The notes under the pieces: model-generated
Database searches by the model: none
The model's input: the letters and a program-made list of their open reading frames with translations, nothing else
Told to the model about the DNA's origin: nothing
NCBI GenBank assembly: GCA_011009095.1
Contig: VTPC01000842.1
Coordinates: 539,443-603,442, forward strand
Length of the DNA stretch: 64,000 nucleotides
Reading direction: 5' to 3'
DNA from: Ignelater luminosus
Taxonomy: Eukaryota > Arthropoda > Insecta > Coleoptera > Elateridae
Program-made: the position numbers and the translations under genes
Shown: piece by piece, positions 13,280-23,490 of the stretch
Layout of the letters: every line of letters starts with the position of its first letter
Numbering within the stretch: the stretch's first letter is position 1

Positions 13280-14828
13280 GGGTAGGTGGGAGCAAAAACT
13301 CGCATGGTACAAGCAAACCCACGCATCTGATTTTTAAATAACAGTTATGAAAGTGGCCGTGAGGGAGCAGTTGGATTTCGGCATGTTGTGTGTGTGAACC
13401 CCATAGCGACATGCGAGATTTCTGCTGTTTTCAAAGAGCACACCATTACAAAGTGTTTATCTACTTTTGTTGATAATTTAGGTTAATCTTGTAGTGATAA
13501 AAAAACGAAAAAAATTCTTAATATTTTCAGGACCTACAAGAAGAAAACGGATTTCAAATGATGCAAGCTCTTTTCGAACAAGCCAAAAAACTGATAGGAC
13601 TAGAGAGTTTCGATTTGAAAGGCTGCCAAGGAAATTGGGTTTCATGAATCTACTTTAAGAGAACGACTCAAAAGGGGACAGGGCATCAAGAAACTCGGAA
13701 GATATCGAACAACATTGCATTGATCTTGATAAACGTTATTTTGGACTCACTTTCAAATCGTTGCTGAAGAAAATAACATTCCTAATCAATTCAACTAGCT
13801 GGAAAAGACTTCATACGTGCATTTACGCTGAGAAATAGACTTTCGTTGAGAACTCCCTCGAAAAACGAGTGTAGCCAAGACGATGGGGTTCAATAAGATT
13901 CAATTCAACCAGTTTTTTGACAACTTGGAGGCAGCACTCAAGAAATATGGGTTCACCCCAGGGCGAATCTTTAATATGGATGGAAGCTGTATCCAAACTG
14001 TCCCTACTAAGCTGCCGGACAGGACAAAAAGAAGCCTCAAAAACTGTGACCGTAGAATAGGATCAAACTGTGACGTTGGCGAGTGCCATGAGCGCTGCAG
14101 GCCACTATATACCCCTCTTTCTTCATTCTTGTACGAAAGAGATTCAATCGTCTTCTCATAAAAGATGGTCAAGGGCTATAAACACTTCAACATTCATCGA
14201 TTGGCTAAAACATTTTAAGAAATACAACAACCCAGTCTTGTTGACACTTGACAATCACATCTCCCATACTAGTCTTGACGCTATAATCTATGCGAAACCC
14301 AACCACATTAATTTGCCTGCATCAGCCACAAAGCGCAGCCGTTGAACAAAGTGTTTTTCAAACCTGTCAAAGCTTTTTACGACGCTGTTCTGGACTCACG
14401 GAATTATTCGCATCCTGGAGAAACGTTCACCGTCTTCTATGTAGCCGAAGGCAGCCACCGTTAAAATTGCCACCAGAGATTTCAAAGTTGCTGGGATATA
14501 TCCATTTGACCGCAATGTTTTCACGGATGCCAACTTTCTTTCCTCTCAGGTTACTAACTAAGACCTCCAAGAGGAAGATGAGGAAGATCAAGATGACCAC
14601 AGGCAGATACAATTTCTTCGCCCAGAAACTCCCCTTCAAACTCACCGATATCGACATGCCAGATGAGGTCCAATCTACTGCTTCTTGCTTTTAAGTTCTT
14701 CCCCAGCCAGAGAGACTCAACCGACTCAGACATCCGTGACAAATCCTGAAAATATCATCCCGCTTCCAAAGAAAAATAAAAGGGGATGGACAAGACTGAA
14801 AAATGCAGGTTTTTGCCCCCACCTACTC
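13280..14828 (+). mobile_element. pogo/Tigger-like DNA transposon inserted into the 255 bp array
   Basis: The tips are inverted repeats: GGGTAGGTGGGAGCAAAAAC on the left and the reverse complement of GAGTAGGTGGGGGCAAAAAC on the right. The element is bounded by TA at 13278-13279 and 14829-14830. Rejoining the outer flanks at a single TA restores the local repeat unit (compare the uninterrupted unit near 12485-12510), so the insertion boundaries are exact. The interior carries a degraded pogo-type transposase. Length is 1549 bp. Confidence 0.88.
13531..14692 (+). pseudogene. pogo/Tigger transposase pseudogene (CENP-B/Jerky-like HTH plus DDE_1)
   Basis: A transposase relic in several frames. 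A likely intron acceptor (ATATTTTCAG) ends at 13530 and leads into TYKKKTDF, matching the usual start of the DNA-binding domain in this family. It is followed by AAKEIGFHESTLRERLKRG at about 13620-13676, a psq/CENP-B-type helix-turn-helix. The second half has SLRTPSKTSVAKTMGFNK and RIFNMDGSC (13860-13990). In the DDE_1 family this last motif is NMDET-like, so the residues just after the catalytic Asp have changed. LLTLDNHISHTS (14236-14271) carries the second Asp. Later pieces (YSHPGETFTVFYVAEGSH, then a GIYPFDRNVF-like end) lie in shifted frames. At least three frame changes make it non-functional. Confidence 0.85.
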
Positions 14829-15824
14829 TATCTGTAAATTCTCAAATGCGATTTACTGCTTTACGGTTCTATAAATTCTAGACCCACGTTTGTACAATCA
14901 GAGTAGCGCCACTGATTATCTAAAGATTCTTCTACACTTCGAGTCATAGTTTAGAACTAATAAGCTGATGGTTATTTAAGTGTCTTGAAGTGTTTAGAGT
15001 ACATCTCCAATGTTTTTCTTTGAATTCTCAGCGTTCTTTTCAGAGTTCCCAAAAATCTAATAGCACTGTGAAAACTCAACAAGTCCATAAACGCGATCTA
15101 CTACTTTACTGTTCTATATATTTCAATGGAACGACGTAATTGGTGGTCTCAACTAACAGTGTGTTGGTTATTTAGTGTCTTAAAGTGTTTAGAGTATATT
15201 TCCAGCGTTTCTTCTCTGAATTCTCGGCGTTCTTTTCAGAATGACAACTTTACAGTTCTGTAGATTCTAGACATATTTTTGTACAATCAGCGTAGTGCGC
15301 AGATTCTTCTGCAACTTGGATGGCATAACGTAATTCGTAATTCCGAACCAATAATCATTGGTTGTTTAGTGCCTAGAAGTGTTTTGAGTAGATTTACAGC
15401 GTTTTTCCGTAATTCTCAGATATATGTTGCTGAGGCTCCAGGTCCCTTGGATCTCGTAACGTTAACTGCTATGGTCATTTTGCCGCCAACTAGAATTTAT
15501 CCGATCCCGAGGTTTTCCAACCCCAGTAGGTAGGTATTGTTGAAGTGCAGCAACTCGCTTTTCCGGATTCCTTTCGCGTGAAAAATCTCATTTAATAAAT
15601 ATTATGAAAACCCATACTTGTAAGGTTCATCAGTACGATTTACAACATCACAAGTGTGTAAATTCGAGACATACTTTTTGTACGATTAGCGTAGTGCTAT
15701 AGATTATTTAAAGCAGGATCGGTGTTAAGAACGCGCAAATAAGGCAATTTGTCATAGGTGCCACGATGAAAAAGGTAACTGAAACTAATACCCGCCCTGT
15801 TTACTACACAAAGGCGCTTTTAAC

Positions 15825-16920
15825 AGGGTGGTTTGATAAGACTTTAGCCTAACATAGACAGCAGTGTTTTTTTTGACCAAAATTGATTTTATTTTTCTAC
15901 ATAGTCCCATTTTAGGACTATACAGTTCATCCAGCGATGTTCCAACTTTTTGATTCTCTCCAAAAAATATGATGTCTAAAAGTCTGCAAAATACTCGTTC
16001 GCGGCAGCTATCACTTCATCATTGTTCGTGAATTTCTTTCCTCCAAGACATGCTTTCACGTTTTTCTCTGCATTTGAGATCATTTAGACTGGATTTCTTT
16101 CTTAAACTTGTCCAAAAATGAAACATAATACAATCCTGTTATTGTTTTTCCTTTCTGCAAATAGTCTATGAATAATATGAATGAATCACAAAAACAGACG
16201 CCATCACATTTCCGACCGATGGCATCGTCTTCGCCTTCTTTGGAGCAGGTTTGCTTGTTGAAGTCCACTGTTTAGACTGCTGTTTGATCTTTGGTGTGTA
16301 ATAACGGACCCATGCTTCATCAACAGTTACAAATCGCCGCAAAAAGTCCATTGAATTACGCTTAAATCGATCCAACATCTCTTTTGAGATATCCATGCGC
16401 ACACGTTTTTGGTCCAATGTCAACAAGTGCGGCACCTATCGCGCGAACAGCCTCTTCATATGCAAATCTTCATGTAGTATTTTAAAAACGCGTTCTGTTG
16501 ATATGCCCATGGACTTTTTCGATGATCTCAACAGTTGCTGTTTTTGGCCTCCCCAGACGATCTTCATCAAACACACCCATACGGCCACGTTTGCACTCTG
16601 TCGCCCAGTTTTTTACGGTGGTGAACAAAGGGGCAGACTCCCCGACTCCCCGTAGACAGCGTTCAACTCGGCTTTTATTTCCGTTGAAGTTTGACACTTC
16701 AAACGCAAGGATTTTAGAACTGAACGATATTCGACTGGCTCCATTTTCTACAAGTCACTGACATCGACTGACCCAAACGACTGTCAAACAAAAACTACGC
16801 ATCCAAAATGGCTGATATTTCCAGCAGTGCCATCTGAAGGATGGACCATCGGAACTATAAAAACATTTTGATCTATGGCGCCATCTTTATGCTCAAGCTA
16901 AAGACTTATCAAACCACCCT
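15825..16920 (-). mobile_element. mariner (Mos/irritans-like) element
   Basis: Inverted tips AGGGTGGTTTGATAAGACTT (left) and AGGGTGGTTTGATAAGTCTT (reverse complement of the right end) enclose a DD34D-type mariner transposase on the minus strand. Length is 1096 bp. The two tips differ at one position over 20 bp, so this copy is less decayed at its ends than the other DNA transposons in the window. The flanking TA is not clear on either side. Confidence 0.88.
15889..16744 (-). pseudogene. mariner DD34D transposase pseudogene
   Basis: It would be the transposase for the surrounding element. The start is the ATG at 16744-16742, opening MEPVEYRSVLKSLRLKC, followed by a frameshift near 16620. The next frame has FTTVKNWATECKRGR and GRPKTATVEIIEKVH, the helix-turn-helix linker typical of mariners. 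After another break comes HLLTLDQKRVRMDISKEML and then RRFVTVDEAWVRYYTP. The TVDE motif carries the first catalytic Asp and is intact. KGKTITGLYYVSFLDKFKKE follows. The segment that should carry the later Asp residues is shortened between about 16080 and 16030. The tail reads IKKLEHRW...DYVEK and stops at 15889. Frameshifts and missing catalytic sequence make it inactive. Confidence 0.87.
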
Positions 16921-16934
16921 CGTGACCCCGAGTC

Positions 16935-17302
16935 TAAAGCGTGTTTCACATTATACTATTTTTGTCTAGATTCTATTTCGAGTTTCGTTCGAGAAATTTC
17001 TAGCCAATTCTAGTATAATGTGAATCTGAAACTGGTTTTCGATTTTGGTTCGAGTTTCTAGTGTAGAAATATACGCCGAGTTCTATTTTTCTATTCGAGT
17101 TTCATGCTATGTTGTAGTATGCATGAGCAGAAAGTCATTCAATTTTAGTGCCAACCTTTGCCAAAGTTGAGGTCAAACATGTGCATATTACTCATTATTA
17201 TAACCTATAAAAATATTTTAATCTCGCTTGTAGCTTGTTGTTGTTATTAAGGTTATAGACTAAAATCACTAAAATGTTTCGCGCCGCTTTTGTCGAATAC
17301 TA
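16935..17302. other. Unclassified sequence next to an assembly gap
   Basis: Contains the inverted strings TTCACATTATACTA (about 16950) and TAGTATAATGTGAA (about 17011), which look like part of a small hairpin or DNA-transposon end. Just before the gap, ACTAAAATGTTTCGCGCC gives an ATG in a reasonable insect initiation context at 17274, but only about nine codons can be read. No family call is possible. Confidence 0.35.
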
Positions 17303-17702
17303 NNNNNNNNNNNNNNNNNNNNNNNNNNNNNNNNNNNNNNNNNNNNNNNNNNNNNNNNNNNNNNNNNNNNNNNNNNNNNNNNNNNNNNNNNNNNNNNNNN
17401 NNNNNNNNNNNNNNNNNNNNNNNNNNNNNNNNNNNNNNNNNNNNNNNNNNNNNNNNNNNNNNNNNNNNNNNNNNNNNNNNNNNNNNNNNNNNNNNNNNNN
17501 NNNNNNNNNNNNNNNNNNNNNNNNNNNNNNNNNNNNNNNNNNNNNNNNNNNNNNNNNNNNNNNNNNNNNNNNNNNNNNNNNNNNNNNNNNNNNNNNNNNN
17601 NNNNNNNNNNNNNNNNNNNNNNNNNNNNNNNNNNNNNNNNNNNNNNNNNNNNNNNNNNNNNNNNNNNNNNNNNNNNNNNNNNNNNNNNNNNNNNNNNNNN
17701 NN
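17303..17702. other. Assembly gap of exactly 400 N
   Basis: Unresolved bases. The round length may be a placeholder, not a measured size. Open frames that cross it are artefacts. Confidence 0.99.
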
Positions 17703-20515
17703 CCAATCTGTGTCTGTGTTCCATCAATTGACGTGTTGTAGGTTTTATTAGAAAACCTTTTTTACCTAGTTGTTGACATCGAGTTAGATTTTTAAAACAA
17801 CGACGACCAACCAAATTTGTTCTCTTTCTTACTTAATTTCTTTCTCTTCCTGGTTTTTTCTTGTGCTGTTGCTTTTCCGCCTTGCTCCACTACATTCACA
17901 ATTGGAAACGGCAAAAAAAAGTAACCGTCTTGTCAGCTCAGTTGAAGGTCTTGGTCTTTACTGTGTAACACACATTTCTTCACACAAGAAATTCAGTCAA
18001 GAACTAGGACTGTTCCCAGGATCGTCTAGACACTACAAGCCAATTTTGGAATTTCTAAAAGCGAAGCTTAAGCCCTTTCGTGAAACAGGATTGCTGAAGA
18101 AAATATCTTTCGTATAATGATTCCTTGGCCAATACAATCTTATTCCTACTGAAACAAGATGAATTCCCCTTTGGAATCATGGAGAAACATTTTTGCAATC
18201 AAATTAAAAGATATAAATTTGTTCATTCATTCCAAGTTCTGAAAATGACGCAATTTAGGTTAGAAAACCCGATAAAACTGTGACTATGTAATACCTTTTA
18301 AAGATTTATGAAAGCATGTTCAAGAGGAAGTAGTAATCTCAAAGTTTTGAATGAATCAAGTCCTTCAAAAGAGCAATAAAAACCCATAACGATAACCAAA
18401 GGAGATCTAATCAAGAAGATTTTGATGTCATGCTTACCTGATAAAAAAATTGCAATTTGTTCGTTACGAATTGATAAACTAGACAAATAATAATTGTTTA
18501 CAACCTTCCAACCTTGACTGAATGAAATTCGATTAAAGTTAATTTTTTTTATCTGTTTTATCATCCTTGAAACAAAAAGCGCGTATCATAGCAGCAGCAG
18601 CAGTACACATACACGCAAACACATACAAAACGTAGTAAATTAAAAATCATATCGTAATCTCCTTTTATAGATTATATTGGTCAAGGCGAAGTTCCTTTTT
18701 ATTCAAAACGGAATGAATGAATCCCTTTTTTCTCTCTATTCATGAATGAATGAATGAATGAAACGAAACATAAAAAACACACACACAGAAACGAGTTTAC
18801 AAATTAAAAGCGATACAGCATTTAATTTTCAATTTTTATCCTTCCATTGTTATTCGAAAGATCTTTTTGAAAATTTATTATTTACAGATAAAATTATATA
18901 AACATCCTGTGCCCATCAGTCTAAATTATAATCAGTTTATTATAAAAACTATAAATAAGATCCCGTGTGGGCATTAATAACTATAATAAAAAAGAACACC
19001 TGAATAGTGGGCGACCGATTTTGTAAGGACCATAAAATCCAAAAATTCTATAAAAGAAATCTTTTTGTGTAACGTGGGACGGCGTAAACACGTCATGAGA
19101 AAAATTTATTGCTGATTGTTTCCTTTTGGATTCGAAAAAAAGAGAATTTAATTTTTCTTTTATTATATTTTTTTCTAATTAATTTTTATGGTTCGTAATT
19201 GGTGGTATAACGAGAAGAATCAATGAGCGAACAGCAGAGAGAATTTAATATTGTAAAACCCACAGAAATATTTGACAAGGGCGCGCATTCTTACCGTAAT
19301 AACATTAACATGTTTATAGAGGTATGTTAAATAAAATTGCATTCATGCGTGGTGTTATAAATCACCAGCCAACAATCCTACGGAGTAAAAATGTAAAAAG
19401 AGAATTAAACTGGTTTCAAATTTGCTTATTTTCTAATCCCACTATACTGACTGGTCTAAACCGACAGTTAACAAGTGGGAAAAAAAGAAAAATTAGTACG
19501 GTACGTGGATATCACAAACTGGGATTTTTTGGACTATTTTTCTCTTTGAAAAAAAAATAAATAAGCCGAGAATTTCTCTTCCTAGTGTTATTTGCAAACT
19601 CGACTGTGTGTGTATGTGTTATGTGGGTAGTTAGGTCTTTCACCGCAAAAAGAACAGAGCAGGTTGAATGTCGTGTACACATATTCACACCTCTCACACG
19701 CTCTCATTACCATATCTCAATCCCACGATATATGCATGTGGTGCAATTAAAACTAATGGTCGGTAGGTGAAATTAGAACGACTTACTTAAAATGTAAGAA
19801 AAAAATTTATGGGGGGTAATGAAATGCATAAGGCAATGAAACCCTTTATTGGAAGCAACATAATCCTTATCAATTTAAACACGTTTTTAATCTCAATTAA
19901 GATTTCCTGAAATTAAAGTCTTAATTGGTTTACAAACATTTTTTTTCAATTACCGCAGTATCATTTCCTGATCACACTAATAATTAGGTGTCATTTATTC
20001 ACTAATAAATTGTACAAATATTAATCAGATGAGTTACTGGATATGAAAGTAAAGGTTGAAGAAAAGTCTCGAGATAAGAAAAAATATAAATAACAAACAA
20101 ACGATAGACCGACAAACAACGAGCTATCTATAGAATTGAAAAACAACTAGATATTGATCTATGGCAATTCAAAAATTGAAAAACAAAACTGAAATCAGAA
20201 ATTAATGATCTTGAAAATATAAAAATAAAAAACTTGATATTAATCAAGTAGGTGTTACTTTAATTAGCAATTTCATATCGTAACGTTTTCCCCCTCTTAG
20301 ACGACAAAACGCCTAGACAATCTGAGAGTTGAGGTTAAAGACTGTTGGTGAACATTATAAACATGGTAGACAAAAAAAATGACAAAAAAAATTTAATGTG
20401 ATTTATAGAAGGCATGTTGGCGAAGAAACTCCGTTTTGCTCAGCTGGTTCGCAAAAATAACACAAAAAGTGCCCAAGACATCCAGGTACAAAAATCAACG
20501 GTCATTTCTACAAGC
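17703..20515. other. AT-rich spacer, no recognised gene
   Basis: No protein family, RNA gene or inverted-end element was recognised. A frame at 17863-18117 is open for 84 codons but matches nothing I know. Short simple repeats are present: CAG units near 18594 and GAAT units near 18741. Confidence 0.5.
18741..18764. repeat. (GAAT)n microsatellite
   Basis: Four to five tandem GAAT units; related GAAT strings lie just upstream at about 18711-18720. Confidence 0.85.
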
Positions 20516-20539
20516 CATATGCCATCTACGGCATAGCAA

Positions 20540-20835
20540 CCCAGCCCGTGCTGAGCTTCGTATTTCAAATCGAGTTTTTTGACTTTTTCTGAAAATCCCT
20601 CGTACCTATTCTATTATAATTCAAACCATAATAGGCAACCTAGACTTGTTTCACACGCGACAATCTGTTTAGCACAGAAATCGAACACTTGGTTGTGTGA
20701 ACATGACAACGACGCATTGACGGCGTATGAACTAGTTAACTGGGACGAGATCCTTATTTTATACAGTTTTTGAGGTAATCTAATTATTTAAACAAAAAAG
20801 CCATCGTTGCATCTTCTACTCAAAAATCATCAGAG
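20540..20835 (+). repeat. Diverged dispersed repeat, copy 1 (partner at 54.5 kb)
   Basis: It shares ordered blocks with 54520-54835: TTTCAAATC, a TGACTTTTTC-like block, CTTGTTTCACACGCGA, GAACTAGTTAACTGG, TTTTTGAGGTAATCTAATTA and ATCGTTGCATCTTCTACTC. The open frame at 20579-20773 and its counterpart at 54502-54762 lie in this homology, but neither protein is recognised. Confidence 0.5.
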
Positions 20836-21423
20836 CAGCTACAGAAAGTTGTAAAATCATCAGATCTAGGGATTTATTGCCACCTCTGGCAACGGTGGAT
20901 TACAGCTCTTGTTTGTCTCTGTTTCGCCATCTGTTAGTTTATGGTTTCTGTCAATAGACCTTTTTCCGCTTTTAGTGGCGACCAGGGTCGGCTGAAGTCA
21001 TGTCAGCAAAGATTGTTTTGGCGCTTTCGCGGGCGGCCATACATACATGTAGGTGTCTACTCGGACTCCAAAAATGAAATGATGCAAGATCCAGTGTTGC
21101 CAGGCGTGAAAATATCATTTCCCACCAATTTCCTTCAAATATCCCCACCCTTCCCCATTCAGGTAAAAATTGCTAAAATAAGATTTTCTTTACAATTTAT
21201 TTAACTTCACGTACGAAGGTGAAATACATAACCAAAGTTTTAAATATAATAATTTAAAAAATCTGGGTCATATAGTGCCTAGTGATATTACAGTTAGAAT
21301 ATATTTAAAGCGTGAAAGAATATATTTATGCAAGGTGAAAAGCGCCAGTAGCAAAGAGCTAAAGATTTAGAAGAGGGTAAGTTGTTGTTCTAACTAAAAC
21401 TAAAACAAAAAACACAAAAAGGC

Positions 21424-22080
21424 GATGGATAGTGACGATTACTCAACTGACCATCACGAAAGGAAAAGAAGAGCAAAAGAGGAAGTAGGCTTTGTGAGAA
21501 ACAAAAAAAAACAACGAAAATACCTATAAAACAATTGATGATAAATTAAATTAAATACTAGAATCAATCAGTTAAGCCAGAAATATTTGAAAATAGATCA
21601 AAAAGAGATAAAGAAAAAAAAACTTTCAATGAAAAATTATTGAAATTAAAAGCGGAAAATGAAAACCCAAAACAAGAACACTGAAAAATTAAAGAAGAAA
21701 ACACAGAGATAAAAAAGAACTAACAGAATTAAGAAATCTTTAGAACGAATGGAAAAAGAAGAGAAAAGAAACAAAGTGGCAATGAAAGGACTGAGAATAG
21801 ACACAACAGACCCAACCGAATTAAAAGAAGCAATAAATGGATTCCTAAAACAACCTTAAAAATAGATATTAAACAAAAATAGTAGACAAAGCATGTATAA
21901 TTGAATTACGAAATGAAACGGACAAAAAGCAAATTATGACGAATAAATCAAAATTAAAATCGTTTTATAAACGATGACCTAACTAAAATGGAAATGCAAA
22001 AACAAAAAGAAGTAATACTAATAGCGCATAGAAAACGAAAAGGGAAAAAACAAGTAGAGATGGAAGAAGGACAACATTTG
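21424..22080 (+). pseudogene. LINE ORF1-like pseudogene (Lys/Glu-rich, coiled-coil type)
   Basis: It would encode the RNA-binding companion protein of the LINE. The ATG at 21424 opens MDSDDYSTDHHERKRR. After frameshifts comes a Lys/Glu-rich coiled-coil-like stretch, then VAMKGLRIDTTDPTELKEA, and finally IIELRNETDKKQIM and FINDDLTKMEMQKQKEV. The order (coiled coil, a KGL motif, an IELRNE block, NDDLT) is what I expect from ORF1 proteins of insect LINEs. There are many stops and shifts. The family match is from memory of general features, so the assignment is moderate. Confidence 0.6.
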
Positions 22081-22089
22081 ATAAAAAAT

Positions 22090-22552
22090 AATACATGAGC
22101 ACAATGTGGAATAGCATGTGTACTTAGCAGAGAAAATATAAAGGGAATAAAAGCATGGGAGAATATTAATGACAGAATACTTAGATTAGAATTGGAGAAA
22201 GAAAAGGAAACCTATACTATTCTAACAGTATACGGACCAAATGAAGAAGCATCAAAACAAGAATTCTGGGGAAAACTACAAGAGGAAGTAAAGAAGAAAA
22301 CGGGAATTTTAATTATCTTGGGACACTTAAATGAAAGGGTTGGAGATTGCTACAAAACTTCTAAAAGGCCTGTAGAAAGATTTGGGGAACAAACAAAAAC
22401 AATAGATTTTTGTATTTTAAATAATTTGGTCGTAGAAAGTAGCTGGTAGATATACACAAATATACACAAGAAGTAACCTCAATCACTGATTATTAATATG
22501 TACGATATTATAGTGAAAAGAGGTTATGAGTTAGGAAGTGATCATTATTTAG
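22090..22552 (+). pseudogene. LINE ORF2 endonuclease domain (APE type), interrupted
   Basis: The endonuclease would nick the target DNA to prime reverse transcription. Readable motifs are YTILTVYGPNEEAS, then FWGKLQEEV, then ILIILGHLNERVG (22192-22449). In active APE-type enzymes the latter is normally GDFN; here it is GHLN, so a key Asp is changed to His and Phe to Leu. After a stop at 22447-22449, the sequence continues in shifted frames with an HKYTQEVTS-like piece and then KRGYELGSDHYLG, which holds the conserved SDH catalytic motif near 22540. The reading ends exactly where the 0.7 kb inverted-end element begins. Confidence 0.75.
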
Positions 22553-23256
22553 GGTAACAGTTCGATACAGCTGCCCCTAGAATTAAACTTGTACAGAAAG
22601 AATTTAACCTTATCAATGTATGTATATCCATTCAGAGAATCAAGACACCTGCGGAAGGCCTCTCCAACGCCAAACACTTGGAAAATTTTTAAAAAAATTT
22701 CGAAAATCGACGATCTTGACAGTTCACTAGCAAAACGACAGCCATGACACTGTAATATCGGGGCTACCACAACCCAATTTCCCTAAATCACCTGGAGAAC
22801 ATTGACCCCGAGCAAGCATGAGTGAATTTATTAAAAAATGAACTTTTAACTACTACTAATCTAGCAACACCCTCGCTAAGCCCCCGCGCAAGGTTGAGGG
22901 TGAATTTATAAAAAAATTAACCTGCAGCTTCTACTAACCTAAACACTTAGTATTGGGGTGTAATGAATAAGTAAAACGCATGAAGCTTTATTGTATTTAT
23001 CGTTGTAGATGGTGGTCCTCGCGTCGACTCAACCCTTGAAAACACGAAGATCGCAGCCAGCACACACAACCGCCATTTTGCGAGTGAAAGTAAGCCGCCC
23101 ATAACATCCATACGTGTCAGTTTCACTAAGATTGGATTAATTTTCTTCACCTCCGGCCACCTAATTGTGTTCTGTGAGTAATTCTCTATCTGCTGATACC
23201 AAACAATTGCTCTCAAAACGTCGTTTTCCTAGGGGTAGCTACATCGAACAATTACC
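22553..23256. mobile_element. Non-autonomous DNA transposon with ~28 bp inverted ends, inside the LINE
   Basis: Left end GGTAACAGTTCGATACAGCT (22553 on) and right end, reverse complemented, GGTAATTGTTCGATGTAGCT. The ends match at 23 of 28 positions, including CCCCTAG at the inner edge. The LINE coding sense stops at the left end and resumes just after the right end, so the boundaries are supported by both lines of evidence. The interior has no transposase. It contains a diverged direct duplication near 22830-22935, with GTGAATTTATNAAAAAAT in each copy. I see no clear target duplication. The superfamily is undetermined. Confidence 0.75.
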
Positions 23257-23490
23257 GAAATAAACAAATGCAAAGAATACTTGAAAACTATGGACATGAA
23301 AAATTTGTGGCAACAGTTTTTTAAAAACGCAATAAAAACAGCCGTCACTGAAACGTGCGGATTAAATAAGGAACAAATAAAAAGAAGCAAATATCATGGT
23401 GGAATGCTCAAATAAAGGAAGAAATCAAAACGGAGAAAAGCTTATGGAGAAAATATTTAGCTGCAAATAAAAGTACAGAAATATAACGAA
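23257..23490 (+). pseudogene. LINE ORF2 linker region, before the foldback
   Basis: Readable pieces are LWQQFFKNAIKTAVTETCG, then WWNAQIKEEIKTEKSLWR-like sequence after a one-base shift, then KYLAANKSTEIYNE. The WWN...EI...K..W pattern is typical of the segment between endonuclease and reverse transcriptase in LINE ORF2 proteins. It stops at the foldback. Confidence 0.7.

Larger units (their letters stand above)
12087..15720. repeat. ~255 bp tandem repeat array, interrupted by two insertions
   Basis: Units start with a version of TTCTTCTACGTTTCGAATG (12091 and 12346, spacing 255 bp). Within each unit follow GTTATTTAGTGTCTT, AGCGTTTTTCTCTGAATTCTC, a GTGAAA...CTGTAA block, and TTGTACAATCAGCGTA. 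Further copies, partial or shortened, begin near 13107, 14937, 15102 and 15304, and a last fragment lies at about 15600-15715. The array is broken at 12570-13098 by a GC-rich composite repeat and at 13280-14828 by a pogo/Tigger element. Unit divergence is high, so it is an old array. Confidence 0.8.

Noticed and set aside
17269-17814. Frames of up to 181 codons spanning the N gap
   Set aside because: Most of their length is unknown bases; only a few real codons exist on each side.
18425-18500. Possible minus-strand exon with TATCAGGTAAGC donor
   Set aside because: The acceptor is weak and the peptide is AT-biased filler without any recognised motif.
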